From Streptomyces rubradiris (GTDB taxonomy: Bacteria; Actinomycetota; Actinomycetes; Streptomycetales; Streptomycetaceae), in assembly GCF_016860525.1 (NCBI RefSeq), contig NZ_BNEA01000004.1, positions 1-26,632 of the forward strand: a stretch of 26,632 bases of DNA, read 5' to 3'. Position numbers and translations under genes: made by a program. The notes beneath the pieces are model-generated. The model had not been told where the DNA came from, searched no databases, and worked only from the letters and a program-made list of their open reading frames with translations. Each line of letters opens with the position of its first letter. Within the stretch, counting starts at the first letter, position 1. This document shows positions 7,466 to 17,700 of the stretch, one piece after another.

Positions 7466-7500
7466 GCGGTGCGGACCCCCTGAGGGGGGATCAGCACCGC
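7466..7500 (-). terminator. Terminator-like hairpin after infA
   Basis: Outer arms GCGGTGC (7466-7472) and GCACCGC (7494-7500) enclose an inner CCCCC-TGA-GGGGG stem. It starts about 28 nt after the infA stop on the minus strand. It has no U-tract, which is common for terminators in high-GC actinomycetes. It would separate the GNAT-infA pair from the amidase-family gene. Confidence 0.6.
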
Positions 7501-7527
7501 TCCTGCCTTGGCGTGTTCCGCCGGCCG

Positions 7528-7752
7528 CTACATCCGGTGCCGGAAGGTGATCCGGCCACGGGTCAGGTCATACGGGCTCAACTCGACCGTCACCGTGTCC
7601 TGCGGCAGGATCTTGATGTAGTGCTTGCGGAGCTTCCCGCTGATGTGTGCGAGTACCTTGTGACCGTTCTCGAGTTCAACCCAGAACTTGGCGTCTTTCA
7701 GGGACTCGACGATGGTACCGACAACCTCGATACCTCGATTTACTTTTGCCAC
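7528..7752 (-). CDS. infA: Translation initiation factor IF-1 paralogue
   Basis: This 74-aa protein is a full-length IF-1, an S1/OB-fold factor that binds the ribosomal A site on the 30S subunit during initiation. Conserved blocks are [38 protein letters not shown] and RGRITFRHR. Against the common actinobacterial form it carries several changes (IRILP to IKILP, RGRIVYR to RGRITFR, a short RHRM tail). The start is GTG at 7752 with GGAG five nt upstream inside the GNAT gene. The two genes overlap by 13 bp, so translation is coupled. The first codons (GCA AAA GTA AAT CGA) are AT-richer than in neighbouring genes. The housekeeping infA normally sits with ribosomal protein genes, so this is presumably an extra copy; it may compensate for a translation-targeting product, but that is a guess. 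Confidence 0.95.
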   Translation of the reverse strand: MAKVNRGIEVVGTIVESLKDAKFWVELENGHKVLAHISGKLRKHYIKILPQDTVTVELSPYDLTRGRITFRHRM

Positions 7753-8371
7753 GTCAGCTCCAAGGTGTTGCTCTCACGGCGGGCTCCGACGCTTTCCAAC
7801 AGGCTGATCGTCGCGGTGTCGGTCTCGTCGACGTCGATCGTCGCGAGACCGAACTCGCGAGTGTGCAGAGCGTCCAGCGCGTGGACCAGCAGCGCCCTGC
7901 CGATGCCACGGCGGCGCTGGTCGGCGCGGACCTCGATGGAGCGAATCCGCGCGATCCGCGGCCTCCCGTTGTCCCGCATCGACGGCGAAATCCGGATCAC
8001 ACCGACTTCGACCCCCTCGACTTCGGCGCGGGACTCCTCCGCGCCGCCGGTCAACGTCACCCCCGCCGGGGGCGACACGGCGGGCTGCGCTTCGCCGGGC
8101 ACCAGCAGGTACTGCCGCTCACTTCGGTGAGGGGTGAAGCCGGCCCGCCGCCAGTTCGAGATCGTGTCCGCGTCGTCGGCGTCGACCAGCGTGTAGAGCG
8201 GCGCCGGCAGTTCCGCCAGCATGGCGGCGGCCAGCCGGTCGAAGGCTGTGTCGTGCCATGCGTCGATGCTGATGTACAGTCGCCCGTCGGGCCTGCGCCC
8301 GTGTCGCCACTGCCGACAACCAAGTCGCCGTCGCTGGCGTGCCACTGGTCTTCGGCGACCCGCGTGATCAC
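7740..8371 (-). CDS. GNAT-family N-acetyltransferase (one apparent frameshift)
   Basis: The protein begins at GTG 8371 ([21 protein letters not shown]), loses frame near 8296, and continues in the next frame as [21 protein letters not shown] to the TAA at 7740. Adding one base near 8296 restores a continuous product of about 210 aa, as in relatives. The C-terminal half (about residues 110-205) holds the GNAT acetyl-CoA motif [10 protein letters not shown] and the following strand [22 protein letters not shown]; the N-terminal half resembles a second, degenerate GNAT-like lobe. No ribosome site is seen before the GTG, so a leaderless start is possible. It shares an operon with infA, overlapping it by 13 bp. 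Substrate unknown; acetylation of the antibiotic or of a translation component are both possible. The frameshift is probably a sequencing error. Confidence 0.8.
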
Positions 8372-8721
8372 GGGGTCTGGGGTGGGATGCTTAAGGTTGA
8401 TGGCTGTCGCCTTCCAGAGTGCCTCTGGTGCGCTCCCGCGACATCTACATCAGTCGCCTGCCGTGACCAATAGGGGGAGCACCCGGGTAATCGAACGACA
8501 TTCACGGGTCTCACCTCCTACAGTGTCTGTCACGGCCTGGAGTGAACATTACCAGACGGACGTCGTCACGCCCAACTGCGAGGGCGGAGAACCCTGCAGA
8601 CAAGCCGCACCCTGCCGCGAAGGCCACGAGGCTGAGGGATGCCCACGCACGGCCGCTCCTAGCCTCCGCATGTAGGCAGAAGGCTTTTTGGTGCCCGATG
8701 AGGTTTCGGCTCCACGAGAGG
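8372..8721. promoter_or_regulatory. Divergent intergenic region (GNAT-infA versus PKS)
   Basis: This 350-bp region separates the minus-strand GNAT gene from the plus-strand PKS and must hold promoters for both. I could not identify convincing -35/-10 pairs. Near the PKS end are two short overlapping inverted repeats: GAGGCTGAGG (8628-8637) with CCTAGCCTC (8658-8666), and AGCCT (8661-8665) with AGGCT (8681-8685) followed by TTTT. They share 8661-8665 and so are mutually exclusive. Stems are short and the function is uncertain. No supported gene lies here. Confidence 0.45.
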
Positions 8722-11700
8722 ATGCGTGATTCCGTGCGCGCCGAGCTGATCAGAGCGCTCCCCTGGTGTTGCGGGAGCACGCGGACAACTCGGTGGGAAG
8801 GGTCGCCTTCGAGGACGCGGAGCGGGCGGTCACGTACGCCGATCTGGAGGCGCGGACCCGGCGGCTGGCCGGGCATCTGGCGGGACTCGGTGTGCGGCGC
8901 GGCGATCGGGTGATGATCTGCCTGCGCAACAGCGTGGAGATGCTGGGAGAGTTACCTCGCGATCCTTCGCGCGGGACGCGATCGGGGTGCCGGTCAACCC
9001 CGCGTCCACCGACTTCGAACTGGACTATCTCCTGGCCGACAGCGAGCGGCCGTCGTCATCACCGACCCCGTGCACGTGGCCGGCTTCCTGCGCTCGCCGT
9101 CCCTGCCCCGCGGCGCCAGGCTGCTGGTGACCGGCGACGCACCCGCGCACGCGTCGGTCCACGCCTACCCAGGAACTCGTCAGGACCGAGCCCGCGGAAC
9201 CCGCACGGGGACGATCTCGGCCTGGACGACGTGGCAATGGACGTTCTACACCTCGGGGACCACCGGGAACCGAAGGGAGTGCTGTCCAGCCAGCGCAACT
9301 GCTTGTACCGGTGGGCGGCGAGCTATGTGCCGATCCCCGGGCTGTCGGCCGACGATCGCGTGCTGTGGCCGCTGCCGTTGTTTCCACACCTCTCCCACAT
9401 CGCGTGCGTGCTGGCGGTGACCGCGGTCGGCGCGAAACCGCCCGGATCATGGACAGCCCTTCGGGCGACGAGTCTCTGGAGCCGCCCGGGAAACCCGGGC
9501 CACCTTCGGGCGGGTGTGCCGACCACCTACCACTACCTTCTGGAGGGCGCGCGCCAGCGCCGGAATCACCCTGCCGGACCTGCGGATCGGGCTGGTCGGG
9601 GGAGCGGGTCGCCGGCCCAGGGCTGTGCCGGTCGTTCCGCGAGAGTTCGGGGTGCCGCTGGTCGATGCGTACGGCAGCACCGAGACGTGCGGGGCGATCA
9701 CCATGACCCGCCGGGAGGCGTCCGCGTCAGACGGGTCGTGCGGGCTTCCGTGCCCGGCGTGGATGTCCGCATCGTCGACCCGGAGACCGGCCGCGACGTG
9801 CCGGCCGGCGCCGAGGGCGAGGTGTGGTGCGCGGCCCGACGTGACGCCCGCTACCACAACAAACCGGAGGCGACCGCTGCCGCGTTCCAGACGGCTGGTA
9901 TCGCACGGGTGACCCTCGCCCGCCGGGACGCCGTCCGGGTACTTCACCATCAGCGGCCGGATCAACGATCTGATCGTCCGGGGCGGGGAGAACGTCCATC
10001 CGGAGGAGATCGAGGCGGTTATCCGCGCCGTTCCGGGGATCGCCGACGTCGGCGTGGCCGGCCGGCCGCACGAGGTGCTGGGCGAGGTGCCCGTCGCCTA
10101 CGTGGTCGCCGGCCCGTCAGGCGTCGAGCCGACGCCGTGATCGAACGGTGCCGCGGGAGCTGTCCACGTTCAAGCTTCCCGAAGAGGTCTATGAGGTGGC
10201 CGGCGTTCCGCGGACTGCGTCGGGGAAGATCCAGCGGCGCCTGCTGGCCGATCAGCCCGCCGTACTGCGATGCACGGCAGCGGGGTGCACGACGGAGTGC
10301 TGCGCCTGGAGTGGGTGCCCGCGCCGGCCCGCGGCACCGCCGGCCCCCGCGCCGACGACCTGGGCGTTCGTCGGCTCGGCCGCGGCGGGCCTCGCCGCGG
10401 CCGCGGGCTCGTCCTCCTGCTACGCCGATCTGGCCACGGCCGGCGCCGCCGAGATGACGGTGCTGCTGGCGCCCGACATGCCGGGCACCTGGGCGGAGCG
10501 CCGCGCCGGGATCGAACCAGCTGGTCGAGGAGCTGACGGCTGTGGCCGCGCTGAGCCGATCGGGGCAGCTGGTCCTCGTGACCCGGCCGGGACAGTGGCG
10601 GTCTCGGCGCGGGACGATCTCGGCCGATCGGCTCAGGCCATGCTGGCGGCCGCGGGGCGGGCCAGGTGCTGGGGAGCCGGCCAGCCTGTCTGACCTGGAC
10701 GGGCGCAGCGCCGGTTCGACGCCTGTGCCGTACGCGACCGCGGCGTGACGAGCCGCGCGGGCTCTGCGGTCCGGCCGATCGCCTGGTGGCCCGGCTGGAC
10801 CCGTCAGGCGGTCCCGGACCGGTCCGATACGCGATTCATGGTCCGGCCTTCCGACGGCGTGCGTGGTGCTGACGGGTGCGCACACCGTGCGCGGCGCCGC
10901 GGTGGCACGCCACCTGGCCTCCGTCCTCCCGAACGAAGGCGGCTGCTAGTCGGCCGCCGTCAGGAACGCCGCGCAGATGGGAGCCGGCGATACGCGGCGG
11001 TCCCGCCGCGGGGATCCTCGCCGACGGCGACCCCGAGCTGGCCGCGAAGCTGAGCACCGCAGCGGACTTTGCCCGGACCTCGTTCATCACGATCGCGGAC
11101 TCGTACGAGGTCACCGGGGCGGCAGACCCCGGCCGGGTCTCGGCGGCCATGATGGGCGCCGTGGTCCACGACCGCCGACGGCGCGGTCTGGCCGGCTCGG
11201 TCCTGACCTGGTGCGAACCGGCCGGGGACACGCCGGGTTCGCCCTGGTTGCGTGACGGGCTGTTCGCGCTCGACACGCTCCTTGCCACATCGGACCCGAC
11301 GCCGTTGTTCGCCCTGCGTGCGCGCCGGCCGGAGCCGGGGGCCGGCGTGCCCGCCCTGCTGCGTGCCCTCTTCCCAAAGCCGCTCGTCCAGGACGGACTC
11401 GAGGACACCTCCTCCGCTCTGCGGGCAGAACTGGCCCGCCTGGACCGGCACGCGCAGCACACGCTGCTCCAGGCCCTGGTCCGGGACGAGTCCGCGGCGT
11501 CGCTCAACCAGCCCGACACCGCGCCGTCCCGGTGGACCGGGCGTTCCGGGACCTCGGGTAACAACTCGTCGCACTCATCGAACTGCGTACCCCGGCTGCA
11601 TGGCCAGTGACCGGTCTGAAGCTGCCGACCTGCAGCAGGGTGTTCGACCATCCGACGCCGCGTGCGGCTGGCCGGCGTACCTGAAGCGCCGAACTGGTCG
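8722..11700 (+). other. PKS loading module: AHBA adenylation, inactive KR-like, ACP
   Basis: The frame changes repeatedly here, but the homology is continuous. The adenylation domain (about 8734-10250) opens with [20 protein letters not shown] and has A3 [10 protein letters not shown](K)G at 9244-9285, A5 [10 protein letters not shown] at 9664-9693, the [20 protein letters not shown] hinge near 9955-10015 and the A10 lysine in [11 protein letters not shown] near 10207-10239. It should load AHBA directly. A KR-like segment follows: Rossmann strand [19 protein letters not shown] at 10863-10919 and a later [19 protein letters not shown] stretch, without a recognisable Tyr-x-x-x-Asn active site, so it is presumed structural. 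The loading ACP lies at about 11430-11690, with the phosphopantetheine Ser near 11566. RifA has, as I recall, the same ligase-KR0-ACP order. Confidence 0.85.
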
Positions 11701-14700
11701 GTGACACCGCTGCCGACACCGGCCGTCCGGCAAACCGTCCGACCCCGACGAGCCTGGTGGTGATCGTGCGGGATGGCCTGTGCCGCCTGCCGGGCGGATC
11801 ACCGGGCCGACGAGCTGTGGCGTCTGGTCAGCGAGGGCCGGGATTGCGTCAGGGCCGTTTCCGGACGACCGCGGCTGGGACCTGGAGCGGCTGTGGCGAC
11901 GCCGACCCGGGCCGGGCCGGGGACCCTTCGTATGTCGACCGGGGCGGGTTCCCTCGACGGCGCGGCCGAGTTCGCGCCGACTTCTGTTCCGGGATCTCCC
12001 CGCGCCGAGGCACTCGCGATGGACCCGCAGCAGCGGCTGCTGCTGGAGACCGCGTGGGAGGCGCTGGAGCACGCGGGAATCGACGCGTCGTCGTTGCGGG
12101 GCACCGAGCCGGGGTCTTCGCCGGCCTGATGGAGCAGGGCTACGGCACCGGCGGTCCGGTGCCCGAGGAGCTCGAGGCCTTCCAGACGACCGGAACCGCG
12201 GGCAGCGTCGCGTCGGGCCGGATCTCCTATCTGCTCGGCCCTGCGGGGACCGGCGATCACCGGGGACACGGCGTGCTCGTCCCTCACTGGTCGCGCTGCA
12301 TCTGGCCGCCCACGCGCTGCGCCGCGGCGAGTGCTCCTGGCATTGGCCGGTGGTGCCACGGTGATGGCCACCCCCCAGTCATTCGTCGAGTTCTCCCGGC
12401 AAGCGCGCACTGGCCGCTGACGGCCGGTGCAATCCTATGCCTCGGCCGCCGACGGCACCGCGTGGGCAGAGGGGGCCGGGATGCTGGTCCTGGAACGCCT
12501 CGGCGATGCCCGCCGCAACGGGCACCGGATCCTGGCGGTGCTGCGCGGCTCCTCGGTGAACTCCGACGGCGCGTCGAACGGCCTCACCGCACCGAGTGGT
12601 GAGGCGCAGCAACGGGTCATCCGGCAGGCACTGACGTCGGCCGGCCTGGGCCCGGCGGACATCGACGCGGTGGAGGGGCACGGGACCGGGACCGTTCTGG
12701 GCGACCCGATCGAGGCCGAGGCGTTGCTGGCCACCTACGGCCGGGACCGCGACGCCGGCCAGCCCCTGTGGCTGGGATCGCTCAAATCGAACGTCGGCCA
12801 CACCCAGGCCGCGGCCGGTGTCGCCGGCGTGATCAAGATGATCCAGGCGCTTCGGCACGGTGTGCTGCCGGCGACACTCAACGTGGACGAGCCCACCTCA
12901 CGCGTCGACTGGTCGTCGGGCGCGGTCGCGCTGCTGACGGAGAACAGGACCTGGCCGGACCTCGGCCGTCCGCGTCGCGCGGGAATCTCCGGCTTCGGCC
13001 TGAGCGGAACGAACGCCCACGTGATCGTGGAGGAAGCACCCCGGCAGCCGGCCGTCCGGCGGCCGGCGCCACCGGCGCCATCGGCGCCCCGGATCGTGCC
13101 TCTGGTCCTGTCGGCCCGCGGAACGCGGGCGCTCAACCGGCTGGCGGACCGGCTCGTCCCGCTCATCCAGACCGCCGACGACTCGTCCTGGGCCGACATC
13201 GCCGTGGCGCTGGCCACTCGACGAGCAACCATGGACGAGCGCGCGGTCGTACTGGCCGGCTCCCGGGACGAGGCGCTGGCCGGCCTGCGCGCACTGGCCC
13301 GCGACGAGGCCAGTCCCCTCGTGGTGCGCGACAGCGCCACCTCTGACGCGTCGTCCGGCGTCGTGCTGATCTTTCCCGGGCAGGGCGCGCAGTGGGCCGG
13401 GATGGGCCGTGAGCTGCTCGATACCTCCCCCGCGTTCGCCGGGGTCGTCCAGGAGTGCGCTCGGCTGCTGACCGAATGGGCGGACTGGTCGCTGATCGAC
13501 GTGCTGCGCGGCGAGGCCGACCAGGAACTGCTGGAACGCGTCGACGTCATCCAGGTGGCGAGCTTCGCGATGATGGCCGGGCTGGCCGCGCTGTGGGCGT
13601 CGGCGGGAGTCCGGCCCGACGCGGTCGTGGGCCACTCGCAGGGTGAGATCGCCGCGGCATACGTCGCCGGGGCGCTCTCCCTGCGCGACGCCATGCGGGT
13701 CGTCGTGGTCCGCAGCCAGGCGATCGCCGGGACCCTGTCCGGCCGAGGAGGCATGGCGTCGGTGCGCCTCGACGCCTCCGCCGCGGCGGCCTGGCTGGCG
13801 GAAAGGGACGGCCGGGTCCAGGTCGCCGCGGTGAACGGTCCGTCCTCGGTGGTGCTCTCCGGTGACCCGGAGGCGCTGGCGGACGCGTTGAGCGAACTGG
13901 CCGAGTCCGGTGTCGACGTACGGCGGGTGGCAGTCGACTACGCATCGCACAGCGACCAGGTCGAGGCCGTCCGGGACCACCTGGCGGTGGCTCTGGCCGA
14001 TCTGTCGCCCGCCGAGCCCACGGTGCCCTTCCACTCGACCGTGACCGAGGGCCGGGCCACCGGAGCGCTGGATGGCGGCTACTGGTACCGCAACCTGCGG
14101 CAACAGGTCCGTTTCGGTCCCACGATCGACCGCCTGCTGGAGCAGGGATTCGGCGCGTTCGTCGAGGTCAGCCCCCACCCGGTGCTGGTCCAGCCGGTCG
14201 CTGAGGCCGTACACCACGCGCCCGCGGAAGCGGTCGTCGTCGGTTCGTTGCGCCGGGACGACGGCGGGCTCGGCCGTCTGGTGCGATCGATGGCCGAGCT
14301 GTTCGTCCACGGCGTCCCGGTGGACTGGCGCGGCCTGCTCGCCGACGACGTCGCCCGGGCCGCGTGGGTCGACCTGCCGACGTACCCGTTCGAGCGCCAG
14401 CACTTCTGGCGCCGTCCGGTGCCGAGCGCCGGCGCGTCGGGCATGGGCCTGGACGACGCCGGCCACCCGCTGCTCGGTGCGCTCGTCCGGCTCCCCGAAT
14501 CCGGTGGCCTGGTCGCGACCGGCCGATGGTCCGCGTCGACGCTCGCGTGGGCGGCCGGCACCGAGGCCACCGACGGGTCCGACGGCGCCCCGGTCCGGGT
14601 ACCGGAGGCGGTACTGGTGGAGCTGGCACTGTGGGCAGGCGGAGAGGCCGACGCCCCGGTCGTCGAGGAGCTGACCATCGATCCGGCCGTCGTGCTGCCC

Positions 14701-17700
14701 CGCCACGGCGGCCGCGACATACGGATCGTCGTGGGGCGGCCGGACGCTTCTCGCCGGCGGCCGATCACGGTCTACTCGGGGCAGCCCGGAGCGGCCGTGA
14801 CGCAGGAATGGACACGTCACGCCACCGGCACGGTGACACCGTCGGCCGGCCCACCCGGCGAGTTCTCCCTCGGCCCCGCGGCCGAGGTCGCGCTCGATGA
14901 CGCCGAGCAGCCCGACGCGCACCGCTACGGCATTCATCCGGCTCTGCTCGACGCGGCGGTCCGCGCCGTTGTCTCCCCGGATGAGCGGCCGAAGACCTGG
15001 CGAGGCGTCCAGCTGCTGGCGTCCGGAGCCACCGGGATTGACGTCCGCTCGGCGTCCGCGCCGACCCGTCCGGCCTGGCACATCGAGTTGACGGATCCGG
15101 CCGGGCAGCGGGTGCTGGAGGTGGCTGAACTGGTCACCGAGCAGCGGGAGCAGGCGCAGCCCGCTGCTTCCTGCGCGGGCCTCTTCCGCATCGACTGGGT
15201 CGACCACCCGCTACCGCCAAACTCCTCGGCGGCCGGCTCTGCCGCCCGCTACATCACCGACGCCACCGACCTCGTCGGCGCGCCGGCGACTGTGCTGATC
15301 CACGAGGTCGACATCTCCGCCGGGGACCCTCGGGGCGCGGTCGTCGCGGAACTCGAACTGCTACAGGCGTTCCTCGCCCGGCCGGCCGGGGACGACGACC
15401 GACTGGTGATCGTCACGCCGGACGGGGAAGACGTCGTCACCAGCGCCGTGCGGGGCCTGGTGCGGTCGGCCCAGTCGGAGCACCCGGGCCGGTTCGTCCT
15501 GGTGGCGGTGGACGACGCGGCCGGTGCGACGAATGCTGTGATCGCGGCGGCCCTGAGCGGCGAACCGCAGCTCCGGCTCCGGGACGGCCGGGCACAGGTG
15601 CCACGGCTCGACCGGCTGCACCCGGCCGCTTCGTCATCGCAGGCCCGACCGCTCGATCCCGACGGCACCGTGCTGATCACCGGTGGTACGGGAACGCTCG
15701 CGGCGGTGACCGCGCGGCACCTCGTCACCGAGCACGGTGTCCGCCATCTGATCCTGGCCGGCCGCCGCGGCCCCGAGGCCGACGGCGCCGCGGCGCTGCA
15801 CGACGAACTGGTCGGGCTCGGCGCGACCGTTCGGCTCGTGGCCGCCGATGTGGCGGACCGCGAGCAGGTGGTGGCGCTGCTGGCCATGGTCGAAGAGAAC
15901 CACCCGCTGACCGCGGTCGTGCACACCGCCGGGGTACTGGACGACGCGGTCATCACCGAGCTCGACCCGCACCGCGTCGACGCCGTGTTCGGGGCGAAGG
16001 TGGATGCGGCCCGCCACCTGGACGACCTCACCCGTGACCTCGGTCTCGCCGCCTTCGTTCTCTACTCCTCGGCCGCGGGCGTGCTCGGCAACCCGGGGCA
16101 GGGAAACTACACCGCGGCCAACGCGGCACTGGACGCCGTGGCGCGGGAACGGCGGCACGCCGGCCTGGCGGCGGTCTCGATCGCCTGGGGTTACTGGGAC
16201 CGGGCCAGTGGCCTGACCCGCCACCTCGGCCACGCCGACCACCGGCGGAACCGGGACATCGGCATGGTCGCCCTGTCGGACGGCGACGGGATGGCGTTGC
16301 TCGACCAGTGCCTGCGCGCCGGTGACGGCCCGGACGCGGCGCTCGTCGCCGCCGGGTTCGACCTGGCCGCGCTCCGGGCGGCCGATCAGTCGCGGGTGCC
16401 GCCCGTCCTGCGGAGCCTGGTCCGGGGCAAACGGCCGATCGGCCGGGCGACCACGAACGCACGGCCGGCTCCGGCGGCGCCGGCCTCCCCCTCCGGCCGG
16501 ATCAGCGCGCTGCCCCCGGCCGAGCAGTTCGACGCCCTGGTCGACCTGATCCGCCGGCAGTGCTCCCTCGTCCTTGGCCACGCGAGCACCGACGCGATCC
16601 GGCTCGACCGGACGTTCAAGGACTCGGGCTTCGACTCGCTCACCGCGCTCGAACTGCGCAACCGGCTCGCCACCGCGACCGGGCTGTCCCTGCCCCCCTC
16701 GATGATCTTCGACTTTCCGCGACCGAGGTCGCTGGCGGCCCACCTGCAGGCCAAGCTCCTCGACGACGCGCAGGCCCAGCCGGCCACCGCGCAGCCGAGG
16801 GCGACGGCCGCGGAGCCGAGGGCGACGGCCGGGGAACCGATCGCCATCGTCGCGATGGCCTGCCGGTTCCCCGGTGGCGTACACAGCCCCGAAGACCTGT
16901 GGCGGATCCTGTCCGCGGAGACCGACACGGTCACCGAGTTCCCCACCGACCGCGGCTGGGACACCGACCGGCTGTTCGATCCCGACCCGGACCACCCCGG
17001 CACCACCTACGTCCGCCACGGCGCCTTCCTCGACGACCCGGGCGCCTTCGACGCCGGCTTCTTCGGTATCTCCCCGCAAGAGGCGTTGGCGATGGACCCG
17101 CAGCAGCGACTGGTCATGGAGACCTCGTGGGAGCTGCTCGAACGCGCAGGCATCGACCCGCACAGCCTGCACGCCCAGGATGTGGGCGTCTTCGTCGGGG
17201 TGAACAGCCATGACTGGACCGTACGCACGCACCACGCGTCCGGCGTCGAGGGTTTCCGCCTGACCGGCAGCTCGGGCAGCGTCCTGTCCGGAAGGGTGGC
17301 CTACCACCTGGGCCTGGAGGGCCCGGCGATCACCGTGGACACCGCCTGCTCGTCCTCACTGGTAGCCCTGCACCTGGCCGTGCAGGCCATCCGCAACGGC
17401 GAGTGCTCGATGGCGCTGGCGGGCGGCGTGATGGTGATGGGCACGGTGGAGACCTTCATCGAGTTCTCCCGGCAGCGGGGGCTCGCCCCCGACGGCCGCT
17501 GCAAGGCGTTCGCCGACACGGCCGACGGCACCGGCTGGTCGGAGGGGGTCGGACTCCTTCTGGTCGAGCCGCTGTCCCGGGCCCGTGAGCAGGGCCACCG
17601 GGTGCTGGCCCTGGTCCGCGGAACGGCGGTGAACTCCGACGGCGCCTCCAACGGCCTCACCGCGCCGAACGGCCCGTCGCAGCAGCGCGTGATCCGCAAG

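Noticed and set aside
8363..8372. 10-bp palindrome CGTGATCACG at the GNAT start codon
   Set aside because: It is made by the codons GTG ATC ACG plus flanking bases and has no second copy in the window, so an operator call is unsupported.
8511..8876. Minus-strand frame with a hydrophobic stretch resembling a signal peptide, opposite the PKS start
   Set aside because: It begins inside the PKS adenylation domain on the opposite strand and has no homology that I recognise; the hydrophobic stretch is short and Ala/Gly-rich.
12898..15207. Long open frame of 769 codons on the minus strand, and similar long antisense frames across the PKS
   Set aside because: They lie opposite well-conserved PKS domains in very GC-rich DNA, where long antisense frames arise by chance. 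Composition is Arg/Gly/Pro-rich with no domain.
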